DNA from: Ailanthus altissimus
Lineage: Eukaryota; Streptophyta; Magnoliopsida; Sapindales; Simaroubaceae
DNA: 64,000 nt
Assembly: GCA_946807835.1 (NCBI GenBank)
Contig: OX327683.1
Coordinates: 14,203,001 to 14,267,000, forward strand
Direction of reading: 5' to 3'
The notes below the pieces were generated by a model. The model saw only the letters and a program-made list of their open reading frames with translations, was not told the DNA's origin and ran no database searches. A program made the position numbers and the translations under genes. Positions 10,374 to 22,999 of this stretch are shown here, in pieces. Within the stretch, counting starts at the first letter, position 1, and every line of letters starts with the position of its first letter.

Positions 10374-12632
10374 TGAAAGTGCACTATGCGTAGGGTGAGC
10401 ATATACATTTTAATTTTTTAATTTACACATTACATGCATAAATACGCAATGAAAAATAAATAAACATCCTATTACGCTAATGCTATATTAGAGAACTCTC
10501 CCTTAAAGCGTGCTTTGTGCAATTCTAGTCTAGAACTCGGTGGGATCCTTCAAGCTAGAACGATAACTTCCTATTCTCGTTGGAATATTTAACTTAAAAC
10601 AACTCTTGCTTCATACATTTGTCTCTTAACCCTTACCTATTTTTTGTTGCTTCCATTTCATTTATAAATTAGCTTTGTCGAATGCCATTCTTATATAACT
10701 TTCTTGGCCGCCCTTTAAACCAATTAACACTTAATTGGTGTAAAGCTTTTACAAGCATGACGAATTCAATTTGTATGACACTTCATACTAGTTAAGTGGT
10801 GGCCAAATATAAAGGTAATAAGTGGCCTTTTGCTTTTCAAATTGAATTCATGGATGTTACCATATGCTTTCATGAAAGCATGACAAATCAAATGTTTCAT
10901 AAGCTTATAAAATGTTGCCACCTATTAATATATATGCAATAACTTGGCTGAATTGTTTGTTCAAATAGTAACTTTTGAAATTTGATAAATAAAGCCAATA
11001 AATGCATTAACATTTATGGCCAAAATTTTGGTTCAATAGAAATCAATTCATTTACATTTTTCAATTCATATAGCCAATTAAAAGATGCCACCAAATGCTT
11101 AAAAATTCATTTCATTTAGTTAACATTTAATATAAACGGAAATGAATTTTGTTTTCAAAGCCTTTATAAGCACAATATCATTAACTACCATTTGGCCAAT
11201 TAAAAGTATTAACACTTAATAAAATAATGACCAATAAAATTATTCCACGTGTCATGTCCTAAAAAATTAATGGCATGATATGTGGTAACAAATAGAAAAG
11301 TAAAAGTGACAAGTCCTACTTGCCGAGATTTCGGGCTTAACATTTAAACCCTATAATCTCCCCGAGAGACCTTAAAATAATTTTAATTTTCTGAGAACTT
11401 CCCAAATTAAACTATTTAATCCAGTGCATTACCCCAGTGTACAATGAATACACTTCATATAATGAGACTCCCTAGGTTGACACACATTTCGTCATACGAA
11501 ACTCTATCGTAAGTCCATAAACGATGCCCCATACACATATTATGCAAATAATAAAACTGTATGTTAAACTATACAAGTTGAAATTAATACATATTCATAT
11601 AATCCCTTCATCATTTATATCTTAGAAGAGCAGAGAAATAGATCATTACCGTCAAGTCTCCATATGTTTAACACTATAACTTATCTCTAGATTCATATTC
11701 CCATAAACAATATCCGTAAACACTTTTGTGATATTATTTTTTACACGGAAAATATTTTTCTCGTGTATATTGCTTATGGCTCATAAGACTTTTTGAAACA
11801 CAACCTTGGAGTATCTGAATATACTACTCACCCATATGAGTTGACGGATCCCATATCTACACACACTGAACTCCATGAGCATAAGACTATACCCAGCGAC
11901 ACCTAACGGTCAGATCATGAAAGGTCTCTAACATGTATGGAACCTAAGTATAGTAGATCACTCATAAGCCTACTGTGGTGCTCAACTCCAGGGACTATGA
12001 ATACTACTCAACTCAAATGGATTATCTATTGACGGCTTTATGGGATGTCTATTAGAGATCCTAATTAATCTTGTTCAATACCCAGTCCTCACTGAATACC
12101 TGCATGTTTATACGAGCTTCCACTAAACTCATGGTCAGCTAAGAACAACCATTTATACCATACAGATATAGACATGTACTGATCTATATTTAAATAAGGT
12201 TCCCACTGATAGACTTACAGCAGTGAAAATAGATCAGGAACTAAACGTTTGAAGATATACTTACTAATGACATTTCCTAGCAACTATTGTAAACCTTTGC
12301 AATTATGTCATTACTAGCATACGCTGAGGTCTTTGTCCTATTTCAGACAAGGATCTAACTCCTTAGATCTGACTGACTCTTATAACCTGCTAACTTTTAT
12401 CAATGCTAACTCTTAGTATTTATAACTCTCAGCTCTGCTAACTCTTAGCTCTGTTCTACACTCCTTTAGACTAGATCCGAACTCTTTTAGATCATATAAC
12501 ATCTGAAATGTTACAAGCATCTTACCACATATATTTAATATTGATGATTTTATTCGAAATGCTTATTGTATAAATATTACACAATTAATATTCATACAAT
12601 ACTGAAATGGCACATAAGCATCAGTTCTAACA
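10374..12632 (-). mobile_element. X1: solo LTR of copia family X
   Basis: It matches the long LTRs of X2 (20961-22999) on the minus strand, from TGTTAGAACTGATGC at 12632 down to 10374. It is bordered by AAATA (10369-10373 and 12633-12637). Diagnostic shared segments include the GCTAAGAGTTAGC-type short repeats and the block around GGGATCCGTCA. No internal coding region is attached, so it is a solo LTR left by LTR-LTR recombination. Confidence 0.85.
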
Positions 12633-13009
12633 AAATAGAGGGTTAAATTATCAATAACTTGTCTATATCCGCAGTTTGGCACTATTAATGGTCATATGCC
12701 TTCTTAGCTTCATGAGTGCTCTAGAGTAACCTGGCTAGCTCTCATAGGAACCGACCCAATTTTACACTTATATAGGTTACACTCCATTAAGTGTGTCCTA
12801 TAAGTTTAACACACCACCCTATAAAGGGCTATAAAGTTTATTAAGATACTAACTCACCCTTTTCTACTACAGATGCACTACCTCGCCATATAGAGGAACT
12901 CAAGTATAATTGGTAGTACAACAAGGCAGTAAGTGACTTGTTCTTACCCTTATGAACATACTTCAATAGAATCTGCAATAACATAGGTAAGGTTATTATC
13001 ACTCTTGCC

Positions 13010-16000
13010 TTATGCTCTAGGCAAAAGTCTTATCCCCCTTGACGTGTATTCCACCAATCTCCTATTTAATGGCTTTGTTAAAGGATCGGCCAAGTTCCTC
13101 TCAAACCTTACATAATATAAGCTTACTACCTTAGATTCTAGCAGCTGCTTAATGATGCCACGTCATAGACTGATATGTCTACTTTGTCCATTATACATTT
13201 TACTCTTTGCTCTAACAATAGCTATTAGGCAATCACAATTTATAGAAATTGTAGTATGAGGGTGAGTACTAATAAGAAGATCACACGGGTGTCTTTAGCC
13301 ACTCAGCTTCAGAATAAGCCTTTTGTAGGTCTATTAGTTTCCACTCCATAGAATTCATGCTATACAAGTCTTTTTTAGTGGATTTCTAACATATGGCTCC
13401 TTCACCCAAAGTGAAGACATATCCACTAGTAGACTTGACCTTATTAGATTCAAATATCCAGTTAGTATTATAATAACCTTCAATCACAAGTTGTGATCTA
13501 CCATATAAAAGTGCATAAGTTTTAGTGTTTATCAAATATTTTGCAACTCAATCTAAGGCACTCAAATGCTCTTTTCTTGGATTTTGAGTATACCTTCTTA
13601 ATCTCCCTATAGCATATGTTATATTAGGCTTGGTAGCAACAAATATGATTTGAGCATAACGGTCTAATTATCATTATGTTCTACATTTTTTTGAAGTTTC
13701 ATACTAGCATTATAAGATGTTACAACTAGTTTACATGTTGTGTACCTAAACCTCTTAAAAACTTTCTCTACATAGTGCTCTTGTGATAAAGTGAGACCAT
13801 TATATGTTCTTATAATCTTTATCGCAAGTATTACATCAACTTTTCCTAAATGTTTCCTATCACATACATTTGATAGAAACCTCTTAGTCTCAACTATCAC
13901 TTCCATATTAGGATTGAATATAAGCATATCATGTACATATAGACATATAATACATATTTATTAGTATCAAAGGTTTTATAGTACACACATTTGTCGAAAT
14001 CATTTATCATAAAACTGCTTGATACAAGCACATTGTCAAACTTTTTATGCAACTGTTTTGGTGCTTGCTTCAAGCCATATAAAGACTTGACTAACTTACA
14101 TACTTTATGCTCTGTTCCATGTAAATTTTTTCTTCTAAATCATCATTTAAAAAAGTAATCTTTACATCCATTTGATGTATGACCAAATTATATATTACAA
14201 CCAACGCAACCAAAATTCCAATGGATGTAATTCTAGTAACATGAGCATAAGTATCAAAATAATCTAATTATTTCTTTTAAGTGAACCCTTTAGGATCTAA
14301 TCTTGCCTTATACTTCTTAATAGTCCTATCAGCTCCTTTTTTTTAAGATCCATTAACAATCAATATGCTTGGAACCTGGAGGTAAATCAACTAGTTCATA
14401 TACATAATTACTTATGATAGAGTTGATTTCATCATTTATTACCTCCCTCTACAAAGGAGCAACATAAGAAGTCATAGCCTCACTATAAGTCTTAGAGTCT
14501 TCTTCCATAAGAAAGATATAGAAATCATTGCCAAAACTAGTAGCCTTCCTCATTCTTTTGCTTTTCCTTAGTTCATGTTAAAGCTTTCAGAAGGATCTAC
14601 ATTAACCTTTACATGACTCATAGTTACATTGGCTTTCATAGGAAAGATGGACTCAAAGAATTTTGCATTTTTAGAATCTATTATGTTGTTTGCATCAAAC
14701 AACCCCATTATATCCTCTAATACCAATAATCTATATGCAGCATTATTCTAGGCATAACCTATGAACATACAATTAATTGTCTTAGGTCCCATCCTTTTAC
14801 TCTTAGGATCTGAAATAAGAACCTTTGCAAGACACCCCACACTTTGAGGTATGATAGGTTAGGAGTATAACCCTTCTACAATTCATAAGGAATAATTTCG
14901 GTTTTCTTGTAAGGAATTTTATTTTGTATATAGCAAGCAGTCAATATTGCTTCCTCCCATAAATTTATAAGTGCCCTAGAATTAATCAATAAACAATTCA
15001 TCATTTTCTATAAAGTTCTATCTCTCCTTTCAGTCACTCCATTAGATTCAAGTGAGTATGGTGATGTAACTTCATGTATAATTCCATTGTCCTCACAATT
15101 GGAATTAAACAAGTTAGATACATACTCTTCTCCTCTATCAGTTCTTAATCTCTTAAATTTTCTACCAAGTTGATTTTCAACTTCTTGCTTATAAATTAAG
15201 AACTTATCATATGACTCATCTTTATTTCTTAACAAATACCACCTTAGAATATTTTGAGAAATCATCAATAAAGGATATGTAAAATCCTTTCTTCCCTATA
15301 GTTATGATATCTTTAAGATTACCTAAGTCACTATGAATCAAACCAAGTAATTTAATTTCCCTAAAAGTTATAGGTTTACAATTTTTCTTTGTGGACTTTC
15401 CTTCCACACATACATCACATTGATGTATTTCATCTAAACTCATATTAGAGAATAAACTAATTCTTTTCATCTTTCTTAAATAAAGATAATTTAAGTGACC
15501 TAGTCTATCATGTCATAAATTGAAAGACTCAACAATATAAGCTTAAGAAACATCTTTATTCATTAAAACATCAAGTATAATTAACTTGAACAATTCATTA
15601 AAAAAATATCCCTTTCCAATGAATGTTCTACCATTAGTCATTACAACTTTATCCCCTTCAAATGAGACCTTTAGATTAGCCATTCCCAACATGAACACAA
15701 AAACAAGATTATATTTAATATTGAGAACATGGAATACATTGTTTAATACAAGAGACTTTCCAGAAGTGAGTTTAAGGAGAACTTTTCTTTTCCCCACCAC
15801 TAGTGCAAAAGGGAATCACCAATATACATTTGTCCATCCACTTCTCTAATGGAAACATACTTCTAGAAAGAACTCTTATCTCCACATATGTGTCTAATGG
15901 ATTCAGAGTCAATCACCCACTTTTTATTGCCACTTGCCACCATGTTGACTTGTGAAACAACAACTGCAGCAATAACATCTTCTCTTTAAACTAAATTAGC

Positions 16001-16822
16001 CTTGGGAGTTTTATTGTTTCCTTTTTTATTCCTATGTTTACATTGATAAGCAAAATAACCACCCTTTCCACAAGCATAACACTTACCATTTTTCTTAAAT
16101 GAAACTTTATTCTTCTTCAAATTAGTGTTATTTGTGCAATCTTGATGTTTCTTATCATGATTATCACATTCTACTAAATTAGCAATAGAAACTAAATCTT
16201 TGGCCTTCTCTATGTTCTTCATTTAGCGATTCTTTTCTTCAATTCTAATGTGCATAATTGAATCTTCTAAAGTTAAATTTTTTCTTTTATGTTTGTTGCT
16301 TTTCTTATAATCCTTCCAGGATTCAATTAGGCAACTAACAATAAAAGGTTCAGGGAGAACAATGTTTTCATTTTTTAAATCATTTAGTAAAAGATGAAAG
16401 TCATGTATTTGTGCAGTCACTTATTTTTCTTCAAACATTTTAATTTCTAAAAACTTTGCTACAATATACTTTTAGGCACCAACATCTTCTATAACATACT
16501 TTTTTATAAGTTGTGCCCACAACTCATATGCATTCTTATATGTGGAGTAAACACCATATAATTCATTTGATAATGTATGGAGAATTATGTTACGACATAC
16601 CTTTTTTGCCTTACTCCATTTGGAGAACTTTTCCTTGTAGTTTTCTATAGTAGTATCATGAGGTGGAATGGTGAGAGATTCGGCCAAACCCATTACATTA
16701 TGAATATTATACACCCGATCATACCATCTCTTGAAATTTGTTCCATTAAATAGTGGGATCTTTGTAGCCTCTGAGAGAGACTTTGCTATAGCCATTAGCA
16801 AAGGTTCACTTGTAGTATCCAT
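13010..16822 (-). pseudogene. C2 copia gag-pol remnant
   Basis: Gag starts at ATG 16820-16822 (MDTTSEPLLMAIAKSL), continues with IPLFNGTNFKRW and reaches a stop at VGA (about 16470). A CCHC-type zinc knuckle, CYACGKGGYFAYQC, lies near 16050-16095 but has tyrosine where histidine is expected. Protease and integrase follow at about 15950-15000, including HQCDVCVEGKSTKKNCKPI, IDDFSKYSKVVFVK and RTDRGEEYVSN. Reverse transcriptase is scattered over about 14500-13650 (DVILAIKIIRTYNGLTLSQ). RNase H ends with an ADPFTKAL-like block and TAA at 13010-13012. Individual frames stay open for up to 150 codons, so this copy is less decayed than C1, as expected for the younger insertion. Confidence 0.82.
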
Positions 16823-17216
16823 GTGTATATGATAGAAATAGTTTAAGATTGTTGTACAAATAGTTCTATATATGAAAAATACACAAGGATACAAGTAAAT
16901 AAACTTTGAAGTCAAGGCGTACAATACATTGTCCTTAAACTATTTCTACCCCCACTTTGATATAATCAAAGATGCAAATGAGTTTGTTGGTAGGATAATT
17001 TCAGGATTCAATGACTTATAAGAAAGTATTAGATGCACACTAAAATACTTTCCTTGGACTACAAGTGCTTAAACTTAGAATTGATTGATAAGAGATAAAT
17101 TTGAATCAAAAATTGAGAAAATAAGTTCATCCCATATTTCAAATATACCTGCAGTATTTATAGAGTTATATATGTCTCTCTGGGGAGACACAACACCTCT
17201 TTGAAATGCCATATCA

Positions 17217-17515
17217 TATGGATGGGGTAGGTAACTCTTTGAAGAGTCAACAAACTTAGCTCTGGGTGCCACGGCGCCCAATAGTAACATTGGGTGTTGC
17301 GGTGCCCAAGAGCCAGCTTCGCGGTGCTCCATTCCAGTGACTAGAGCACCGCAGCGCCTAGCCCTATTGCTAGAGCGCCGCAGAGCCTGAGCCCCTTACG
17401 ACTTGGGTACTTCCCCTTCGTTCCTATTTCTCTTTTCGGCTATTTTTCTCTATTTTAACACTTATTTTTACATTTATTTATTTATTTATTTAAAATACAC
17501 TCTTAAATTCTAACA
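17217..17515 (-). repeat. 5' LTR region of C2
   Basis: This is the part that matches 9924-10190. Its GC cluster (17255-17400) contains AGAGCACCGCAGCGCC at 17343 and AGAGCGCCGCAGAGCC at 17372. On the minus strand a TATA box (TATAAATAC, 17155-17163) and a copia PBS-like site (TTATATCAAAGT, 16954-16965) follow. The true LTR may therefore reach to about 16985. Confidence 0.7.
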
Positions 17516-17661
17516 TAACTAACTCATAGAAATAATCTTATATGTACATTTTTCAATTAATGAAATACAAAGCAATTTGTTGAGAGTTTATTCACTTTCT
17601 TGTTCATGAAATTTTCTTTTCATTTGCTTGCTAACCAAACAACTTCTTTGCAACTGTTATA

Positions 17662-17706
17662 AAGCTACAGGGCAAGAGGATCACTTTCTCTATAAACTTT
17701 AACCAT
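17662..17706 (-). pseudogene. Putative N-terminal start of the EIL pseudogene
   Basis: Directly beyond C1 on the minus strand an ATG at 17704-17706 opens MVKVYRESDPLAL and then a stop, with the C1 duplication at its edge. Placed in front of 6139 it would supply the start of the EIL frame. The position and the short acidic start fit some EIL proteins, but the segment is too short to prove. Confidence 0.45.
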
Positions 17707-18459
17707 TTTTTCCTTGACCTATTTATAACTTACTTGCCTCGAAAACTAAAATGTATCTGTATCAAGTATAGTTTTTGATTTGTGACCAGATTCAATTTAC
17801 ACATATATAATATGGTAAAAAAAAATACGTGTGATTTAATAAGTAATTAATGACAAAATGTGAGTTGTAGGAGTATGGGATATTTTCTGAGAAGTTAAAA
17901 GTGACACAGAAATTATAAGAATTTGAGGTACTATTTACAAGTGTCAAAGTTGATTGATGCGATTGAAATTTGAAGCCATATTGCATGAGCATGAGACTAC
18001 AGCCTACAAGCTTGCATAATGCATTTTCCAAGCATGCGTGTAAGAGGCAAGTTATATGCATGCTTATTTATGCGTATGCCTATTTAATAACCAAGCTAAA
18101 AATTCAAAACAAGCCTTTGAATTCAATCACAGAAGTTGGAGTTACATTAATTGGTTCATGTTCCACGTAAGGAAATATAGTGGTGCATGCTGGTCTTTAT
18201 GATGACATAGGATAACACAGCATTCGTAACAGAGGTGAAGATGACCAGCATTAAGAAAACTGAAACCCTAAATGACGCTGAAATAGTTCTTTAGACAGTC
18301 GAGGAGACAATCTAACTTGGAAAAAAGACCCATGCAATAATTAGTTTATTTTTTATTTTTTATAAATATTTTTTAGAATTAGGATCTTCTCTTTATCTAA
18401 TTTTACTTATTTTTAAAAGATATTTAGATATAAATTTTGTAATATTAGAGGTAAAGTTA
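17707..18459. other. Flank upstream of the EIL pseudogene
   Basis: No ORF with family character on either strand. It could hold the old EIL promoter on the minus strand. AT-rich, no repeat of note. Confidence 0.35.
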
Positions 18460-19623
18460 AGTGATACTTGGCCCACTCAAAAAAGTTCAATCTGACACTT
18501 TGACCTAGTTCTTTCAATGAGTAGCTTGGCCCAAAATGACTTACCTTGATAGATTGCGTACAGGTCCAAACACTTAGACCTCATCGACCCAAAATGCCCA
18601 CCTAGTATGACTTGTGTTAGGACATGTGTTGCCTCTCCATACCGCAATATGTCATGTGCTACTTGAACATCTGTTACGTCATCATAGGCCCACCAAAAAG
18701 TATACACATCAGCATAGCTCAGGTCCCTGCCATATCATTAGCGGTACCCATTAGAAGAGCACTCAGATGGATACCACATCATCTAACTATCAGTCCTAAA
18801 GATAAGGTTAAATGAAGGAATCCCATAGAGCCAATGGCCAACCTCTATGTCAGCATGCACCAAAACCCTGTCTCATATTGACACTGCTGACACAGAAGGC
18901 ATAATTGTTTAGAGTTATTGAGGAAGCTTAATGCTAAACCCGCTGAGCTTAGAGGGACAAAGTTAGACGACCTCTTAGTGCTCCTAGGTCCACCAACTTG
19001 AGTCGACCACTCTAGAAAATAAACATCACAAATATACCTAGTACTCCAAACATCAAAGGAGGTCTAATAACATTCTTACCCCCTTTGAGAAATTTTTCCA
19101 AAATATCCTTCATGATAGAGACAATTCTCCAATTGTGTTTCACCATGTGCCACCATTGAGGAGAAATGTCTAGGCTAGCTTCCTCCAAGCTCAAGTTTAA
19201 TCTCTAATTTTAAAAGTGGTAGGAGAGAATACAAACGAATGCAACAACTCTAGTAAGAGAAAACTCTCCCCCTTTTCTCTAAAAAACTTTACACTCTCTT
19301 TCTAGGGAAAATAAACCCTAGTGAATATTCATCACTCAGTAGCCACTTAACTTAAGCATCGTAGGGCTATCGCCAACCACCTCGCCGAAGATACCCACTG
19401 ACCTCATGTTTTTTATGTTCATCCGATCCCTTTAAGTCTATTAGTTCGAACATGGTGTTTAGCCTACTTTCTACTAAGTCTCAAATTTTGCATAACTAAA
19501 TCGAAGCTCCAACCTGACTTTTGGTGACAGAAGGCCTAACAAAATCGAACTTCCCTAACTCAGCTCTCATACTTCCCTCATCACATTAAGGTTGGATCCT
19601 TAACCAAAAATCGTACCCAAATA
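18460..19623 (+). mobile_element. Solo LTR, Tat-like Ty3/gypsy family (copy A)
   Basis: It is related to the LTR at 20375-32600. Both carry CATCAT...GGCCCACCAAAA in U3 and the downstream pattern ACTTAAGCATCG...GGGC...CGCC, typical of the R/U5 part of plant Tat-like LTRs. The right end, ACCCAAATA, aligns with CCCCAAACA of copy B. The flanks AGTTA (18455-18459) and AGTTA (19624-19628) fit a target duplication. The first base is A where T is expected. The length, 1164, is close to the 1136 of copy B. Confidence 0.6.
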
Positions 19624-20374
19624 AGTTATTTATAGAAAAAAAAATTAGTTTATAATTATTTTCTTGTACCAACTAATAACGGTATAGTAGTAAAAGAATT
19701 AGATAAAATATGAGATTAGAAGATGATCTAGGTCAATTTTTCTAGCTCACACCTCTTTAAGTCTAGAGAAATTTTAGTTAGTTTATATTTATATAATTTA
19801 TAAAATTATATGTAATAATTCTTTTAATTCTAAGTTCTTTTTTTTAAGGCTACTAACATTCAATGATAAGAATCTCAAATCTATTGAGATTAAGAGCTTT
19901 TTTTATAAAAACAAAACATTAATATTAAATATGACTAAACGAGTTTGTCTTCTTTTATAACTAATAAGAATTTTTAAGTTAATATTAGTTTAATTTAGAA
20001 AATTATTTTTTACATTTTGGTAGAATGTAAAACTTCTATATAATATAAATTTTTTTAATATCCACACTTATGTAATGTGTTTATACCCCAATCTCTGTCT
20101 ATATAAAACCTATCACTTTTATTTCTTATCAAATATGTTTCTTTTCCCTTTTTTGTTATGTTCCTTTCCTCATAAATGTTTTTCTTTTAAAAAGGTCATA
20201 TGTTATTAAAAATTGCAATGAAATTCTGATTACTATTGTTTCCAATACTAATTTGTATATTTAAATATGATTTTGTTTATATATATTTTATTGATTTAAT
20301 ATTAAAAAATTGTAAGAATATAAATATAAAAAGAATTAGCTTTTAATTATTTTTAATTAAAAAAATAAACAACT
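19624..20374. other. AT-rich spacer
   Basis: No coding signal, many T and A runs. It separates two related solo LTRs and is probably old host sequence. Confidence 0.4.
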
Positions 20375-20960
20375 TGTTGGCAAAAAATTATTGTGACACG
20401 TAGGTTGTGCCTAAAGGCCAACCAAGGCCTTTAAGCTTAACTTCCTTAGAAGGCCAAACAATTCGGTATGGGGCTATTCTGTCAGACTCAATAAGAAATC
20501 GGGCGCATTAAAATCTACTATATTATCTATGGGGTATGATAGGTAAGACCTATTCAAAGGTCCAGTAACTACTTAATCCCCTAATCAGACAGGTAAGGAT
20601 AGTTAAGTCACTTTCCATGTCATCATCAGATCCCATAATTGATGTGTATGTCAACAAAGCCCAATCATTCTCCACATCATCGTCAGGCCCACCAAAAGCC
20701 TTGTAGTGAACTTCATTGCATGATAATTAGGTGGAAGGATAAGGTCTTAAGGAACAAAATCCTAAAGGACTACTATCATGTTAGCATATAACACAACTCT
20801 ACCCTTTGCTGACAAAGGGATGAGGTTTGCCAAGGTAAGTGAGGTGGATCAACACTATACCGCCTGAAGCTTAAGAGTTAGCACCTATAACCTACCTACC
20901 CTTAAGATTAATTTTCCCAAAAAAAAAACCAATCATAGGATCCTTTGTACTCCATGTTTT

Positions 20961-22999
20961 TGTTGGGATTTGTGCTTACGTGCTATACCATTTTGTATGA
21001 ATATTTATTTTAATATTTATACAATTATTATTTTAAAAAATCATTAATATTATTAACTATTAAATGGTACTTTCACGTTTCAGACATTGTATAATCTAAA
21101 AGAATTTATATCAATGCTAAGAGTTAACAATGCTAATAGTTATAAGTACTAAAGTTAATAGTGTTAAGAGATAGCAGGTTATAGGAGTTAGCGAATTATA
21201 AAAAGTTAGAACTTTGTCTGAAATAGGACAAAGACTTGAAAATATATTACTAATAACATAGTTGTAAAGAGTTACAAATGGTGCTAAGAAATGTAATCAT
21301 GTAAGTATGTTCTCGAACACTATGTTCTTGAACTATCTTTACCGATGGGAGTTCGGTGAAATATTTTATACATATCAGTGTATATCTATATCTAGATGGT
21401 CTAAATGGTTAGTCTTAGCAAACCATGAGCTTGTACAGACATACAGGTATTCAGTAAGGACTGAATATTGAATAGACTCATGAGAACCTCTAATAGACAT
21501 CCCATAAAGCCGTCAATTGTAGGTCTTCTTAAGTTGAGTAGTATTCGTGCTCCTTTGACCTAAGTGGCATGATAGTCTTATGAGTAATCCACCATACTTT
21601 GGTTCCGTGCATGTTAAAGACCTTTCATGGTCTAACCATTGGGTATGGTCCGATGCTCATAGAGTCCGATGTGCGTAGATATGGGATCTGTCAGTTCATT
21701 GTTAAGTTGTATATCTTGATGCTCCGAAATTGTATTTCAAAAAGTCTTATGGCCATAAGCAGTAAACCCAAAAAAGAGTTTTCTATGGAATAAATAATAT
21801 CACAAAAGTGTTTACAGATATTGTTTCTAGAAATACAAATTTAGATATAAGTTTACGGATGAGCAAATGGAGATAAGTTCCTGGTGATGATATATATATC
21901 TGCTCTTCTAAGATATAGGTGAAAATGATTATATGTATATGTTATAACCTCAGCTTGTCTGGTATAATATGCTACTTTTTAATATCTATAACGTGTGTGT
22001 GGAGTATCGTTCATAGACATGGAGATGAGTTTCATATGACAAACTGGAGGTAGACGTAAGGAGTCTCACAATATAAAGTGTACTCGTTGTGCATTCGGGA
22101 AGCAGACTAGATTGAATAGTTTGATTCAGGAAATTTTAACAAATTGAATATTTATTTCAAGATCTCTTAGGATATACACTTGTCAAGACTTAAGTATTAA
22201 GTACATCATTTAATTAGTTAATAAAAGTTACTACTAATAAGATTATGACAAATGACACATTTTCAGCCATTGTTTGTTTGACTTTGGATTGACAAAACTG
22301 ATATTGCTGCTGAAACAAGCAAGATCTATTTAATAATTCAAAATATTTTTGAATTATTAATTTTATTATTAATTCAAAGGGAAACAACGAGGCATGGCCA
22401 AGGCATGCATGGTAGGGCCTTTTGGTTGACTAATTAAATGGATGTGCTTATAAAATGAAAAGCCTATTTTCATTTTAGTCGTGTGAAGGGCTCGACAAAA
22501 TTAAAGAGAAAAAAAAAGTATTATTGTTCAAGTGTTGAAATAAAACACTTCTTCATCTTCTTTATTTTGGTGGCTGACCATTTACCAGCAAAAGAGATAA
22601 TTGTTTGAATTTATTTTGCAAGAGTTGCAAGTTGTAAAACATCAATTCCACTTTTATTGAAACAATTTGGTTACAAAGTTAACCAAGATAAGTGTTTAAG
22701 AATTAAACACTTGTTGTTGAAAATTAGAACTGTCATTCTAGAGATCCAAGCCCACTTAAGTTGGATTCTAGAATTGCCAAGGAATGCTTCAAGGTGGACT
22801 TTGTTTTTGAACAAATTTTCAAAAGCTTTAAAGGTGATTCTCAATCTCATTAGTGTAATAAAACTTAAATTAAGTGTGTTTATCGAATTAAAAAAATTAG
22901 ATTTCAATTTCTGTTGCGATATATGTGTGTATAACATGCATATTATAATTTGATGAACACATTGCACATTTATAAATCTATAGAAATAACACATTTTCA
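20961..22999 (+). repeat. 5' LTR of X2
   Basis: It starts TGTTGGGATTTGTGCTTACG. A run of short repeats based on GCTAAGAGTTAGC lies at about 21115-21200, and a better-conserved block covers about 21400-21770. It ends ACACATTTTCA just before the PBS. Copies X1, X3, X4, X5 and X6 are the same LTR standing alone. Confidence 0.9.

Larger units (their letters stand above)
9924..17515 (-). mobile_element. C2: Ty1/copia element nested in C1
   Basis: It lies in reverse orientation inside the 3' LTR of C1. The target duplication is TAACT (9919-9923 and 17516-17520). On the minus strand the 5' LTR starts TGTTAGAATTTAAG at 17515 and the 3' LTR starts TGTTGGAATTTAAG at 10190 after a PPT-like purine stretch. 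Coding sequence runs 16822 to 13010. A solo LTR of family X (10374-12632) is nested in its 3' noncoding part. One oddity is that the 3' LTR copy is only 267 bases, while the 5' side continues past a TATA box to a PBS-like site near 16954-16965. Confidence 0.88.
6140..17661 (+). mobile_element. C1: full-length Ty1/copia element with split 3' LTR
   Basis: The 5' LTR is 6140-6427. The 3' LTR is 9777-9923 plus 17516-17661. Removing the nested C2 and one copy of its TAACT duplication gives 288 bases for each LTR. The target duplication is AAGCT (6135-6139 and 17662-17666). The PBS TGGTATTAAAGC (6428-6439) touches the 5' LTR. A purine-rich PPT-like stretch (CTTGAGATGGAA, about 9765-9776) touches the 3' LTR. 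Both LTRs now start TATT where TGTT is expected. C1 landed near the start of the EIL coding sequence. The gag-pol is heavily decayed. Confidence 0.9.
9777..17661 (+). repeat. 3' LTR of C1, split by C2
   Basis: The left part is 9777-9923 and the right part 17516-17661. The join reads through to match the 5' LTR at about 6280-6300. The last bases (GTTATA) differ from GTTGCA in the 5' LTR, and AAGCT follows. Confidence 0.88.

Noticed and set aside
15586..15849. 87-codon plus-strand frame within C2
   Set aside because: It is antisense to the protease-integrase part of C2 pol, which explains the sequence better.
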